Shown here piece by piece: positions 44,515 through 53,584 of a DNA stretch of 64,000 nucleotides. Source of the stretch: CAVZVW01 sp963778845 (lineage in GTDB: Bacteria > Actinomycetota > Actinomycetes > Actinomycetales > Kineosporiaceae); assembly GCA_963778845.1 (NCBI GenBank), contig CAVZVW010000007.1, positions 1 to 64,000 on the forward strand. Reading direction: 5' to 3'. The notes beneath the pieces were generated by a model. The model was given only the letters and a program-made list of their open reading frames with translations. It was not told where the DNA came from and searched no databases. How positions within the stretch are numbered: the stretch's first letter is position 1; each line of letters starts with the position of its first letter. Made by a program: the position numbers and the translations under genes.

Positions 44515-46800
44515 ATGACTCGCCCCTGGACCGCCCAGATGATCGCCGCCGACCAGCCGTTCGACGCCGCACCTTTGCTGCGCAAGCAGCTCCGGCTCGA
44601 GGACGGGCACGGCCACGTGGTCCGGGGCACGCTGCACGCCAGCGCGTTAGGGGTGTTCGAGGCATTCGTCGGCGGGCATCCGGTATCGGACGACGTGCTC
44701 TCCCCCGGGTGGTCTGCCTACGAGTGGCGCTTGCGCTACCGCACGTACGACGTCGCCGCGCTGCTGCCGGTCCCAGGCGAGAGCGCCGTCCTCGGTCTGG
44801 CCCTCGGCAACGGCTGGGCCTGCGGGCGGCTGGGTTGGAGCGGTCGGGGTGGCTTCTACGCCGAGGAGCCCGCGGGACTGTGCGAGCTGGAGGTCGAGTT
44901 CGCCGACGGCCACGTGCAGACCGTGGTGACCGACGGTACGTGGCGGTCGGGCCCGTCCGCAGTCACCGCCAACGACCTGTACGACGGGCAGTCGATCGAC
45001 GCGCGACGCCGGGACGACGGCTGGCTGGCTCCCGACGCCGACCTCCTCGGATGGGCCGGCGTCCGCTCCGTCGCCTTCGACACCGAGCGGCTGGCCCCGT
45101 ACGTGGGCCCGGCCGTGCGCCGCCAGGAGGTCGTCCCGGCGCAGAGGGTCTGGACGTCGCCCACCGGCGCGACACTGGTCGACTTCGGGCAGAACCTCGT
45201 GGGCTGGCTGCGCTTCATCGTGCAGGGCGAGGCGGGGACAACGATCACCCTCCGGCACGCGGAGGTGCTCGAGCACGACGAGCTCGGGGTGCGGCCGCTG
45301 CGGACCGCGAAGGCCACCGACACGCTCGTCCTGTCCGGCGGCGTGGACACGTTCGAGCCGACGTTCACCTTCCACGGCTTCCGCTACGCGGAGGTGACCG
45401 GGTGGCCGGGCGAGCTCAAGCCCGGGGACCTCGAAGCCGTCGTCGTCCACTCCGACCTGGTGCGCACCGGCGAGTTCGAGTGCTCGAACGAGACGCTCAA
45501 CCAGCTGCACCGCAACGTGGTCTGGGGCCTGCGCGGAAACTTCGTCGACGTTCCGACCGACTGCCCGCAGCGCGACGAGCGCCTCGGTTGGACCGGCGAC
45601 CTCGCCGTCTTCGCCCCGACCGCGGCCTACCTGTACGACGTCCGCGGCTTCCTCGACGACTGGATGGCCGACCTCGCGGCCGAGCAGTCGCACGCCGACG
45701 GCATGGTGGCGTTCGTCGTCCCCGACGTCCTGAAGTACATGGAGATCCCGGCCGGCTTCCCCGACCAGGACAGCACGGCGATCTGGAGCGACGTCGCGGT
45801 GTGGCTGCCGTGGTCGCTGTGGCAGGCGTACGGGGACGCGGACATGCTCGCCCGCCATGTTCCGGCGATGCTCGCCCACCTGCGCCGGGTGCAGACTCTG
45901 CTGTCCGACACGGGGTTGTGGGACGCGAGCTTTCAGTTCGGCGACTGGCTCGACCCTGACGCCCCGCCGGACAAGCCGGCGGCGGCCAAGGCGGACACCG
46001 GTGTAGTCGCGACCGCGTCGGTCTACCGGTCCGCGGTCATGACGGCGCAGGCCGCGCGGCTCGTGGGCCGCGCCGAGGACGCCAGGGAGATGGACCGGCT
46101 CGCCCAGCGGCTGCGCGCGGCCTTCCAGGAGCACTACGTCACCGCTGGCGGGGTGGTGCTCAGCGACTGCCAGACGGTCTACGCCCTGGGGATCTGGTTC
46201 GGGCTGCTGGACGCCGACCAGAACGAGGTGGCCGGGCGGCGCCTGGCCCAGCTCGTCGAGCAGGCCGACTTCACGATCTCCACCGGCTTCGCCGGCACCG
46301 CGTACGTGCTCGACGCTCTCGTGGCGACCGGGCACGTCGACGCCGCCTATCGGATGCTCCTGCAGCCGGAGAACCCGGGCTGGGTCTACCCGATCACCAT
46401 GGGCGCCACGACGGTGTGGGAGCGCTGGGACTCCATGCTCCCGGACGGCTCCATCAACCCCGGCGAGATGACCTCGTTCAACCACTACGCCCTCGGCGGT
46501 GTGGCCGACTTCGTCCACCGCGTCGTCGCGGGGATCGCCCCCGCGCGGCCCGGCTATGCGTCGGTGCTCGTCGCACCCCGCCCGGGCGGTGGCATCACGT
46601 GGGCGAAGGGCCGGCTCAGCACGGTGCACGGCGTCGTTGCGACCTCCTGGTCCGTCGACGGCGACGGCGCCCTCACCCTCGACATCGAGGTGCCCGACGG
46701 GGTCGGTGCCGTGGTCAGCCTCCCGGGAGCGGACGACGCCGAGGTCGGCCCGGGCCGGCACCGATTCTGCGCCCCGGCAGTCGCTGCGTCATTGCGCTGA
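44515..46800 (+). CDS. Alpha-L-rhamnosidase, GH78
   Basis: 761 residues: N-terminal beta-sandwich domains including the bacterial rhamnosidase N (GTLHASALGVFEAFVGGHPV), the (alpha/alpha)6 catalytic domain with DVPTDCPQRDERLGWTGD (near 345; catalytic acidic residues within it), and a C-terminal sandwich. It releases L-rhamnose from plant flavonoid glycosides or rhamno-oligosaccharides. No signal peptide, so it acts inside the cell on imported substrate. ATG 44515 has an AGGAGACC Shine-Dalgarno. Last gene of the rhamnose operon; its end overlaps the convergent gene by 12 nt. Confidence 0.95.
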   Translation: MTRPWTAQMIAADQPFDAAPLLRKQLRLEDGHGHVVRGTLHASALGVFEAFVGGHPVSDDVLSPGWSAYEWRLRYRTYDVAALLPVPGESAVLGLALGNGWACGRLGWSGRGGFYAEEPAGLCELEVEFADGHVQTVVTDGTWRSGPSAVTANDLYDGQSIDARRRDDGWLAPDADLLGWAGVRSVAFDTERLAPYVGPAVRRQEVVPAQRVWTSPTGATLVDFGQNLVGWLRFIVQGEAGTTITLRHAEVLEHDELGVRPLRTAKATDTLVLSGGVDTFEPTFTFHGFRYAEVTGWPGELKPGDLEAVVVHSDLVRTGEFECSNETLNQLHRNVVWGLRGNFVDVPTDCPQRDERLGWTGDLAVFAPTAAYLYDVRGFLDDWMADLAAEQSHADGMVAFVVPDVLKYMEIPAGFPDQDSTAIWSDVAVWLPWSLWQAYGDADMLARHVPAMLAHLRRVQTLLSDTGLWDASFQFGDWLDPDAPPDKPAAAKADTGVVATASVYRSAVMTAQAARLVGRAEDAREMDRLAQRLRAAFQEHYVTAGGVVLSDCQTVYALGIWFGLLDADQNEVAGRRLAQLVEQADFTISTGFAGTAYVLDALVATGHVDAAYRMLLQPENPGWVYPITMGATTVWERWDSMLPDGSINPGEMTSFNHYALGGVADFVHRVVAGIAPARPGYASVLVAPRPGGGITWAKGRLSTVHGVVATSWSVDGDGALTLDIEVPDGVGAVVSLPGADDAEVGPGRHRFCAPAVAASLR

Positions 46801-48918
46801 CTGCGACGTGACCTGGCCGCCGTCTGCCAGCGGCAGTGCCTGGCGATGGCCGAGCAGCTCGAGCCAAGAGACGAAGTGGCGGTGCACGGCGTCGGCTCCG
46901 AGCAGCTGGGTCGTCGGGGCGGGCAGGTCGGCGGGGTGGACGAGGATCGCGCGGTCCTGCCAGCCGCCCAGCCCGCCGTGGCACCCCACGAGCCCTTCGA
47001 ACGCGGCGACCTCGCCCATGCGGTCGACCAGGCTGTTGACGTAGATGTCCGGCGCCTCGGGCATGTGGGCGGCGTGCGAGACGGCCTCGGCGGCCCCGGG
47101 CCCGAACGGCTCGAGCGGGTCGTCGCCGCGGATCTCGCCGCTGTCCAGCCAGCGCTCGCCGGACCTGCCGACCACGACCGGCCCGCGCTCGCCGTCGTCG
47201 ACGATCGCGAAGGCGATGCCCTCGTGCGCGACCAGGCCGGGCACGAGGTCGGGCCAGCGGTCGGCGATCACCTGCCTGGTCAGGCGCCGCGGCTCGCCGG
47301 TCACGTACACGAGGCCGAGGTTGCCCGAGCCGAGGACGACGAACGTCTCCGCCTCCTGCTTCGCCGAGTGCGCGGCCGCCTCGTCCCCGTGGTAGGCGTC
47401 CCCGACGACGCGCTGGGAGGCGTTCTGAAGGGCCCGATCCACCGCACCGTCGGACTCCGAGCTCGCCGCATCGCTCATCATCCCGGTGAGCCGCCCGGCG
47501 GCCTCCGGGTTCGCGACCGCGGCTGTCACGTCGGCGCTGGACAGGCGCGCGACGACGGCAGCGAGGTCCTCGCCGTACCGGTCGGCGAAGATCTCGCCCT
47601 GGGCCTGCCCGTGGTCGCTGACCACGACGAACCGGTAGCGGCGTGGGGCGACCTCGGCGACCTTCTGCAGCTGGCCGAGGGCGGCGTCCACCCGCTCGAG
47701 CGCGGTGAGCGACTCCCGGCGCAGGACGCCGGCGTGGTGCGCGACGGCGTCGTAGTCGACGTAGTCGACGTACACCGAGCGCGCCCCATGCAGCATCGCC
47801 TCGGAGACCAGCGCGGTGTTGAGGTCGTGGATGAGACCCAGGATCCCGGCGCGCTCGCCGGCGAAGCCCCAGCCCCGTTCGACGCGCGGGCGGATGTCTT
47901 GCCGGATCGCCCGGCGGGCGTCGAAGCGCTCGCGGACGAGCTCGCTGACCGTGCGGGTGATGCCGCGGGTGAAGCCCTCGGGGCGCACGAGGTAGCGGGC
48001 CATGGGCTCGCGAGCAGCGCGCGTCCTCTGCCCGCGGCCGAGTGCGCTCATGGTCGCGAAGGCGACCGGTGCGTCCCCGGTGAAGAGGTTGCTCACCGAG
48101 ACGCCGCCGTCGGCCAGCAGGCCCTTGCCGTTGGAGTGCATCGCCTCGATGCGTGCGGCGTCCGCGGGCCGGTTCGCGACGAGCATCTCGCCGGTCTCCC
48201 GCACGAGCCAACGGAAGGCTGGGATTCCCTCGGTCGTCCCGTGCAGCAGGCCCATCTGGCTCACAGGGGTCGTCGCCGGCATCATCGGCCGCCACTCGTG
48301 CAGCACATGACTACCGCTGCGGATCCAGCGCGACAGGGTGGGCAGGGTCCCGCCGAGCACGGCCTGGTTGAGCACCGGGTAGGGCAGCCCGTCGATCTGG
48401 ACGAAGACGATGCCCTCGACGTCGGGGTCGGCGAGCGTGCGACGGTCGCGACGGGCCTCGCGGACGAGTCCCGCGGTGACGGCCTCGTCGGTGCCGGCGG
48501 TTGCGAACCCGGCGGCCACCGTGGCCACGGCCGCGACGATCCACGAGGCGGCGAACGCCGTCCAGAACGAGTCGGTGTGCTCGACCGGGTCGACCACCAG
48601 TGCGACGTAGACGACGATGGCCTGCCCACCGAGCGCCACCAGCAACGCGCCGAACCAGCCGGTCCGAGCCGCGAGCCACACCATCGCCGGGCGCAGGACC
48701 GCGCCGACCAGCACGAGGAAGACGCTCGTCACGAGCAGCCCGCGGAAGCCGCCGATGTTCAGGCCGGGCAGGACCCACGACGCCACAAGGAGGCCGAGCA
48801 TGCCGCTGACCAGGCCGAGGGCCGCCCGGCCGAGGTCGCCCGGGTGCCAGCGAGGCGCGCTGACCTGCCCGCGGCCCTGCCCACGGTGCCGCGTCGGCGC
48901 AGCCTTCGGGGCCGTCAT
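46789..48918 (-). CDS. Membrane-anchored alkaline-phosphatase-superfamily phosphodiesterase
   Basis: 709 residues. The N-terminal third has about four membrane segments (ALGLVSGMLGLLVASWVLPG; LLVTSVFLVLVGAVLRPAMV) resembling the phage-holin-4 family. The rest is a nucleotide pyrophosphatase/phosphodiesterase domain: VFVQIDGLPYPVLN (metal Asp), MMPATTPVSQMGLLHGT (candidate Thr/Ser nucleophile), YVDYDAVAHHAG and VVVSDHGQAQGE (metal Asp/His). It probably cleaves phosphodiester or lipid-linked phosphate bonds at the membrane; the substrate is unknown. ATG 48918 is the first in-frame ATG before the first membrane segment. Monocistronic or followed by none on its strand. Confidence 0.88.
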   Translation of the reverse strand: MTAPKAAPTRHRGQGRGQVSAPRWHPGDLGRAALGLVSGMLGLLVASWVLPGLNIGGFRGLLVTSVFLVLVGAVLRPAMVWLAARTGWFGALLVALGGQAIVVYVALVVDPVEHTDSFWTAFAASWIVAAVATVAAGFATAGTDEAVTAGLVREARRDRRTLADPDVEGIVFVQIDGLPYPVLNQAVLGGTLPTLSRWIRSGSHVLHEWRPMMPATTPVSQMGLLHGTTEGIPAFRWLVRETGEMLVANRPADAARIEAMHSNGKGLLADGGVSVSNLFTGDAPVAFATMSALGRGQRTRAAREPMARYLVRPEGFTRGITRTVSELVRERFDARRAIRQDIRPRVERGWGFAGERAGILGLIHDLNTALVSEAMLHGARSVYVDYVDYDAVAHHAGVLRRESLTALERVDAALGQLQKVAEVAPRRYRFVVVSDHGQAQGEIFADRYGEDLAAVVARLSSADVTAAVANPEAAGRLTGMMSDAASSESDGAVDRALQNASQRVVGDAYHGDEAAAHSAKQEAETFVVLGSGNLGLVYVTGEPRRLTRQVIADRWPDLVPGLVAHEGIAFAIVDDGERGPVVVGRSGERWLDSGEIRGDDPLEPFGPGAAEAVSHAAHMPEAPDIYVNSLVDRMGEVAAFEGLVGCHGGLGGWQDRAILVHPADLPAPTTQLLGADAVHRHFVSWLELLGHRQALPLADGGQVTSQSAQ

Positions 48919-48939
48919 GAGAGTGAGGCGACCGGGCCG

Positions 48940-49260
48940 TCACATGTTCAGCAGGCGGGCCTTCTGCACCGCGAACTCCTCGGGTGTCAGCACCCCCGAG
49001 TCGCGCAGGGCGCCGAGCTTCTCCAGCTGGGCGAGAGTGTCGTCGGTGATCGCCGCGGGACCCGACGGGGCGGGTGCCGCGTAGACGGGTGCGGGCGACG
49101 GCGGCGCTTCGTACTGAGGCTGCGGGGCCGCCTCCGGCTCCGGGGGCGCCTCCTGCTGCGCCCAGCGGTTGGCCTGACGACGCGAGACGCGGTTGGAGAC
49201 GGCGGTGGCCGTCCCGGCGATGGCGGCAGTGCGGGCAACGCCGCGGAGAAGTCCGGGCAT
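48940..49260 (-). CDS. SHOCT-domain small protein
   Basis: 106 residues. A basic N-terminus (RGVARTAAIAGTATAVSNRV) leads into a Pro/Glu/Ala-rich middle and a C-terminal SHOCT motif, LEKLGALRDSGVLTPEEFAV. SHOCT segments are short oligomerisation modules on many actinobacterial proteins. ATG 49260 has a GGGAGG-type leader. It lies 21 nt upstream of the phosphodiesterase on the same strand and 55 nt after the DUF6325 gene; the SHOCT/DUF6325 pair recurs in actinobacteria. Confidence 0.88.
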   Translation of the reverse strand: MPGLLRGVARTAAIAGTATAVSNRVSRRQANRWAQQEAPPEPEAAPQPQYEAPPSPAPVYAAPAPSGPAAITDDTLAQLEKLGALRDSGVLTPEEFAVQKARLLNM

Positions 49261-49315
49261 GGTTCCTCCCTGGGTGGTGTCAGTCCGATTCTCGTAGGTG
49301 GTCGTGCACTCGCGG

Positions 49316-49771
49316 TCAGGCGGAGGGTGTCTCGTCGATGGCAGCGAGGATCGCGTTGACAGGGATGCGACCCTGAGCCACGAGCTGAGCGCCGCCACGG
49401 CGCAACGCCGCGGCGAACGGCGCGGCCCACCGGTTCTCGTAGACCAGGACGCCGGCGGAGCAGCCGGGCTCGACCGCGGCGGCGGCCTCAGCCAGGTCGT
49501 CGTCCCCCAGCAGTCCCGAGGAAGCGCCGTGGAAGACGGTGAGGTCGACCTCGCTGCCGAGATCGGTCAGCTCGATCCCGGCGACGGAGCCGTCGAGCTC
49601 CTTGCGGATGAAGGCCAGGTCGAGGATGCGGATCACCCCGCGGTCGACCAGATCCACCAGCAGCGGCAGCCCCTCCCCGGTCATCCTGTTGCCGGGGAAC
49701 TCCACGACGAAGAAGTCGATGGGCCCCATCTCGACATCCTGCAGGTCGAGGCCCTGGTCAGTGTCGCTCAC
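49316..49771 (-). CDS. DUF6325-family protein
   Basis: 151 residues, acidic. It contains GPIDFFVVEFPGNRMTGEG near the start, LVDLVDRGVIRILDLAFIRK in the middle and SAGVLVYENRWAAPFAAAL followed by VAQGRIPVNAILAAI near the end. These match the DUF6325 pattern of small stress-associated proteins often next to a SHOCT protein. No biochemical function is known. GTG 49771 has a GAGGAG Shine-Dalgarno. Downstream of it, 55 nt away, is the SHOCT gene, so they are likely one transcript. Confidence 0.85.
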   Translation of the reverse strand: MSDTDQGLDLQDVEMGPIDFFVVEFPGNRMTGEGLPLLVDLVDRGVIRILDLAFIRKELDGSVAGIELTDLGSEVDLTVFHGASSGLLGDDDLAEAAAAVEPGCSAGVLVYENRWAAPFAAALRRGGAQLVAQGRIPVNAILAAIDETPSA

Positions 49772-49983
49772 AGCGCGAGCTCCTCTCGGTCAGTGATGAT
49801 CCGGTGTCTGTGGTCGCCCGTCCGGTGACGGGGTCGTAGACAGCCTCGAGCCTTGCGTGACAGATGGGGCCCGTGCATCACCCCGGACGGGTGACGTGGC
49901 CGGACCGGTTCGGCACAGGGTAGTACCCGCGCGACGCCCATCGCTGGCTCTGGACCGGCCGACTGGCTGTGGTGGGATGCCTC

Positions 49984-51279
49984 ATGACCAACGACGCCTC
50001 GGCGGAGGCTACAGCGACGGCCTTCACCCAGCGACGCGAGTTCTGGCTGTTGCTCGGCTACGCGGTGATCCTCGGCGTGCTGGGCGCGTTCGTCGGGCTG
50101 ATGTTCCTGGGCGTCGTCAACGTCGGAAGCCGGTGGTTCGACACCACGGGCTTCGGCTGGTTCGAAGGACAGTGGTGGTGGGTGGCGGTCACCGCGGGCG
50201 CGGGACTCGTCGTGGGTCTGCTCCACCGCGTGATGGGGCTCCCGGACCGGACGCCGAGCGTGATCGAGGACCTCCGCACCGGGCACTCCGACCCGTCGCT
50301 CGTCCCTGCGATCCTCGTGACCTCGGCGGTATCCCTCATGGCGGGAGCGAGCCTCGGTCCGGAGAAGGCCCTGGGCGCAACGGTGGGTGGCGCCGGCGCC
50401 TGGATGTCGAAGCGACGGGGGATGAGCGACGAGCAGACCCAGACGAACACCTTCAGCGGTATCGCCGGGGCGTACGGCGGGCTGCTGTCCAGCCCGGCCA
50501 TCGTCGTGATGCTGATCCTGGAGCTCGCTCGGCCCGGTGGGCAGCGGTTCACGAAGATCCTGGTGAACTCCGTCGTCGCCTCGAGCGTCTCCTTCGGCGT
50601 CTACTTCGCGATCGCGGGGTCGATCTTCCTCGACGTCTACAAGGTTCCGACGTACACCTTCGAGAGCTGGCAGATGTTCGTCGGGGTGGCCTTGGGTGTC
50701 GTGTCGGCCGTGCTGGTGATGGGCGTCGTCCTCGTCGTCGCCGTCATGACCAAGGTGTTCGCGGGCGCGAGGATCCCTCGGCTCGTCAAGCCGGTGCTCG
50801 GTGGGGCGATCTTCGGGCTGGTCGGCGTCGCCCTGCCGCTGACCATGTTCACCGGGTCGGACCAGCTCACCACGGTTCTTGCCGAGGCTCCCGCACTGGG
50901 CACCGGCCTCGTGCTCGCAATGGTCGTCGGCAAGGCGCTCGCCTTCGCCGCGAGCTCGGCCACCGGGTTCGTCGGGGGCCCCGTGTTCCCCGTGCTGTTC
51001 ATCGGAGGCAGTGCCGGAGTCACGGTGAACATGCTCGTCCCCGGTATCCCGCTGGGGCTGGCGTTCACGTGCATGCTGGCTTCAGTCCTCGGCGCTCTCG
51101 TGAGTGCACCCTTCTCCATGGTTCTGCTGGCAGCCCTCCTGACGCAGATGGGGGCCCTGCAGACCGCGCCGGTCCTGCTCGCTGTGATCGCTGCCTTCCT
51201 CACGATGGAGGCGAGCAAGTTCCTGGTGAACCTGCAGAAGCGAGCCGCCGCGGCACCGTCGGCCGCCTCGCACCCGTAG
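49984..51279 (+). CDS. ClC-family chloride channel/transporter
   Basis: 431 residues with 10 or more membrane helices. It contains MAGASLGPEKALGA (the GxxxxP-type selectivity region with the gating Glu in GPE), and FVGGPVFPVLFIGGSAGVTV near 330. It moves Cl- or exchanges Cl-/H+; no CBS domains are present. ATG 49984 (MTNDASAEAT) is preferred over GTG 49969. It diverges from DUF6325 and stands alone in its transcript. The conserved Glu is compatible with the exchanger type, but the outer proton Glu was not verified. Confidence 0.9.
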   Translation: MTNDASAEATATAFTQRREFWLLLGYAVILGVLGAFVGLMFLGVVNVGSRWFDTTGFGWFEGQWWWVAVTAGAGLVVGLLHRVMGLPDRTPSVIEDLRTGHSDPSLVPAILVTSAVSLMAGASLGPEKALGATVGGAGAWMSKRRGMSDEQTQTNTFSGIAGAYGGLLSSPAIVVMLILELARPGGQRFTKILVNSVVASSVSFGVYFAIAGSIFLDVYKVPTYTFESWQMFVGVALGVVSAVLVMGVVLVVAVMTKVFAGARIPRLVKPVLGGAIFGLVGVALPLTMFTGSDQLTTVLAEAPALGTGLVLAMVVGKALAFAASSATGFVGGPVFPVLFIGGSAGVTVNMLVPGIPLGLAFTCMLASVLGALVSAPFSMVLLAALLTQMGALQTAPVLLAVIAAFLTMEASKFLVNLQKRAAAAPSAASHP

Positions 51280-51444
51280 GCGTCACCAGGCCCGCCGACC
51301 GTCAGAGCATGGTCGGTGTGGTCGCTGAACGCGGGCGCCGACGTCACGAGGGTCCACGGACGAGCAGCGTCGCGCTGGTACCGACTGCGCCACCATCACC
51401 TCGCCCACGAGTGACCGGCACCGCGGGTGCGACCCGGAGCGCCA

Positions 51445-51822
51445 CTACACGTCAAGCTCCTCCCGGAGGGGAGCCCACGACGTGGTGATCTCCATCTCGA
51501 TGGTTGTGACGCTGGTCAACCGAGCGGCTTCGGCGAGGAGGGCGTCGTACGCCAGCTCGGCCACGCGCGTCCGAAAGGCCTTCGCGAAGACCGTCGGATC
51601 GCGCTCCAGCCGTCTGAGCTCGGCTGCCAGGTCGTCCAGCCGACCCCGGACGGCGGGCAGCGCGAACGGATCGGAGATCGGGGGAAGCGGCTGCATGGCG
51701 GGCCGTCGTCCGTGGTCACTGGAGACCACACGGGACAAGGGCAGCCAAGACGGGCGGCACCAGAGCCACTCGAGCGCAAGGAAGACCGCCGCAGTCACGA
51801 CCAAGGGAAGCAGCGTGCCCAT
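51445..51822 (-). CDS. Uncharacterised small protein with N-terminal membrane segment
   Basis: 125 residues. A single N-terminal membrane segment (LLPLVVTAAVFLALEWLW) is followed by a helical cytoplasmic domain, LDDLAAELRRLERDPTVFAK and FRTRVAELAYDALLAEAARL. No motif is recognised. ATG 51822 has no strong Shine-Dalgarno. It lies between the ClC gene and the DUF480 fusion gene on the minus strand and does not obviously belong to either. Confidence 0.65.
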   Translation of the reverse strand: MGTLLPLVVTAAVFLALEWLWCRPSWLPLSRVVSSDHGRRPAMQPLPPISDPFALPAVRGRLDDLAAELRRLERDPTVFAKAFRTRVAELAYDALLAEAARLTSVTTIEMEITTSWAPLREELDV

Positions 51823-51916
51823 CGCGACCTCGCAATCTGCGATCCAGGTTAGCCGCCGGGACGTCGATCAGGAGCTTCTGGCCTAGTGGGTCCGCCGCGT
51901 GACTGGGTTCTCCCCG

Positions 51917-53137
51917 TCAGCGCTGGGGTCGTGTGGCCAGCACGTACAGCCGGTCCGTGGTCTCCTGACGCCCCTCGTTGGGCCCGCGGACATACCACTC
52001 GATGTCGTGCAGCCCGGCCGCGGTCACCGCGGCGACCACGTCCTCGGGGTCGTGAAGCACGACGTCCAGCGCGACGTCGTGCTCGAACCACGACGTCCGT
52101 CGTCGGACCTCGCGACCGGCGTGCATGGCAAGCGCGAGGACGCCGCCCGTTGCGAGTGGGCGCGCAAGGCCGGCGACGGCGGAGGGGAGCTCAGAGCCCG
52201 CCAGGTGGATGAGCGAGTACCAGCCGAGTACGGCACCCCAACCGTCGGCGTCCTCCGGGCGCAGCAGCCGAGTGAGGTCACCGACCTCGTAGCGGACGCC
52301 GGGGAAGCGGGCCCGTGCCTGCTCGACCATCTCAGGGGTGAGGTCGATGCCGCGCGCGTCGGCGCCCGCCGCCACCAGGTACGCCGTCACATGGCCAGGG
52401 CCACACCCCGCGTCGACGACAGGCCGGGCGCCGGCCTCGACGGCGACCCGGTCGAGCAGCCAACGCTCGAAGGGGAGGTCCTCGAGCTCGGCGGCGAGCG
52501 TCGCGGCATAGTCCGCGGCGACCACGGCGTAGGAGGCGCGGACGCGTTCGTCGCGAGCCGCCGCACCCTCGGCGAGGGGCCGTTCGCGGTCCACGGCGGG
52601 CTGCGTGGTGGCCGGGGCCGCGGCCGGCTCGGGGACCGGCCCGAGCAGGTGCACCCAGCGGTGGTCCTGCTGCCCGGGGCGGCGCTCCAGCCGACGCACG
52701 AGCGGGTTCACGAGGCCCCCCAGGCGTTCCAAGCAGGCCTCGACCGCCTCGCGGTCGGCGAAGGGGTGCAGCCGCTCGGTGCGAGTCTTGAGCTCTCCGG
52801 CAGATTGCGCGCCGCGGAGCAAGAGCACCGTGACCAGGGCACGCTCGTCCGACGCGAGCTGCAGCACCTGGTCGAGGGTCTGGTGGTACTTCAGCACTCG
52901 GCGTCCGGTGTCGGCCCAGACGATGCGCAGGAGGCCACGGTCCCGCAGGGCTCGCGCGGCGCGCTCCACGGTCGGCTCGTCGAGGTCCATCACCGGGTCG
53001 CGGCTCGACGTCTGGTTGCACGCGGTGCGCAGGGCGTTGAGCGTGAGCGGGTACGTCGCGGGGACGGTGACCTGCTTCTCCAACAGGCACCCGAGCACCC
53101 GTTGCTCGACGGCGTCGAGGGCGGGCAGGTCGGTCAT
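51917..53137 (-). CDS. DUF480 (YceH-like) - methyltransferase fusion
   Basis: 406 residues. The N-terminal half (1-170) is DUF480: two winged helices, starting LPALDAVEQRVLGCLLEKQV, with PATYPLTLNALRTACNQTSS and RDPVMDL. The C-terminal half (about 200-406) is a class I SAM methyltransferase with VVDAGCGPGHVTAYLVAAGA and LTPEMVEQARARFPG. In most bacteria DUF480 stands alone, so this is a fused form that may couple DNA or protein recognition to methylation. ATG 53137 has a TAGGCT-type -10 just upstream (leaderless) and shares a palindromic promoter with a former neighbour; see the repeats at 53101 and 56505. Confidence 0.88.
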   Translation of the reverse strand: MTDLPALDAVEQRVLGCLLEKQVTVPATYPLTLNALRTACNQTSSRDPVMDLDEPTVERAARALRDRGLLRIVWADTGRRVLKYHQTLDQVLQLASDERALVTVLLLRGAQSAGELKTRTERLHPFADREAVEACLERLGGLVNPLVRRLERRPGQQDHRWVHLLGPVPEPAAAPATTQPAVDRERPLAEGAAARDERVRASYAVVAADYAATLAAELEDLPFERWLLDRVAVEAGARPVVDAGCGPGHVTAYLVAAGADARGIDLTPEMVEQARARFPGVRYEVGDLTRLLRPEDADGWGAVLGWYSLIHLAGSELPSAVAGLARPLATGGVLALAMHAGREVRRRTSWFEHDVALDVVLHDPEDVVAAVTAAGLHDIEWYVRGPNEGRQETTDRLYVLATRPQR

Positions 53138-53157
53138 GGCGGCCAGCCTAGGCCGGG
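53101..53157. repeat. Direct repeat, left copy (DUF480 gene 5' end and promoter)
   Basis: A 57-nt segment covering the first codons of the DUF480 gene, its ATG (antisense CAT at 53135) and the AGCCTAGG promoter core is repeated at 56505-56560 with about four differences. The two copies bracket the multicopper oxidase block. Confidence 0.85.
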
Positions 53158-53209
53158 CCCAAGGCGGTCGTGCATTCCGGCACCACTGTGCTGCGGCTGC
53201 CGCGGCGTC

Positions 53210-53241
53210 GGGCTGATGTGCGGGCGGGCTGATGTGCGGGC
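53210..53241. repeat. Two perfect 16-bp tandem repeats
   Basis: GGGCTGATGTGCGGGC at 53210-53225 is repeated at 53226-53241, in the leader between the DUF480 gene and the multicopper oxidase. Confidence 0.85.
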
Positions 53242-53386
53242 GAGCCGGAACTCCCCCGTCCCACAGTTGCGCTGCGCGTCGCGGATGACCTCGTAAGACA
53301 TTGCCGTGCAGGCAGTCCACGGCAGTCGCCGGTCGTCGCCGCGGTGTGGCGCCGACGCCGCCCAACTCGGGCAAAGGGCACCGATG

Positions 53387-53400
53387 GTTGTATTTACAAC
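53387..53400. promoter_or_regulatory. Palindrome upstream of the multicopper oxidase
   Basis: GTTGTA-TT-TACAAC has perfect 6-bp arms in an A/T-rich patch about 185 nt upstream of the oxidase start. It is a candidate operator, perhaps for a metal-responsive repressor. The surrounding 53242-53584 holds no gene and only this and the tandem repeat stand out. Confidence 0.4.
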
Positions 53401-53584
53401 TAACCTTTCCTTTGTGCTTCCTGACGCTTAGGCTGACCGTTCGATAGGGACATCCGGCCGCGTGATTCGCTCCGCGTCGGCTTGCTCCGGGGGGAGCCTT
53501 GCTGGGAGATGGCGGCCGCCGTCCGGGGGTGTGTGGCCGCGCGCGATCGCGGCCGGCGGGGACTGTATGGAGGGGATTCCTGAC

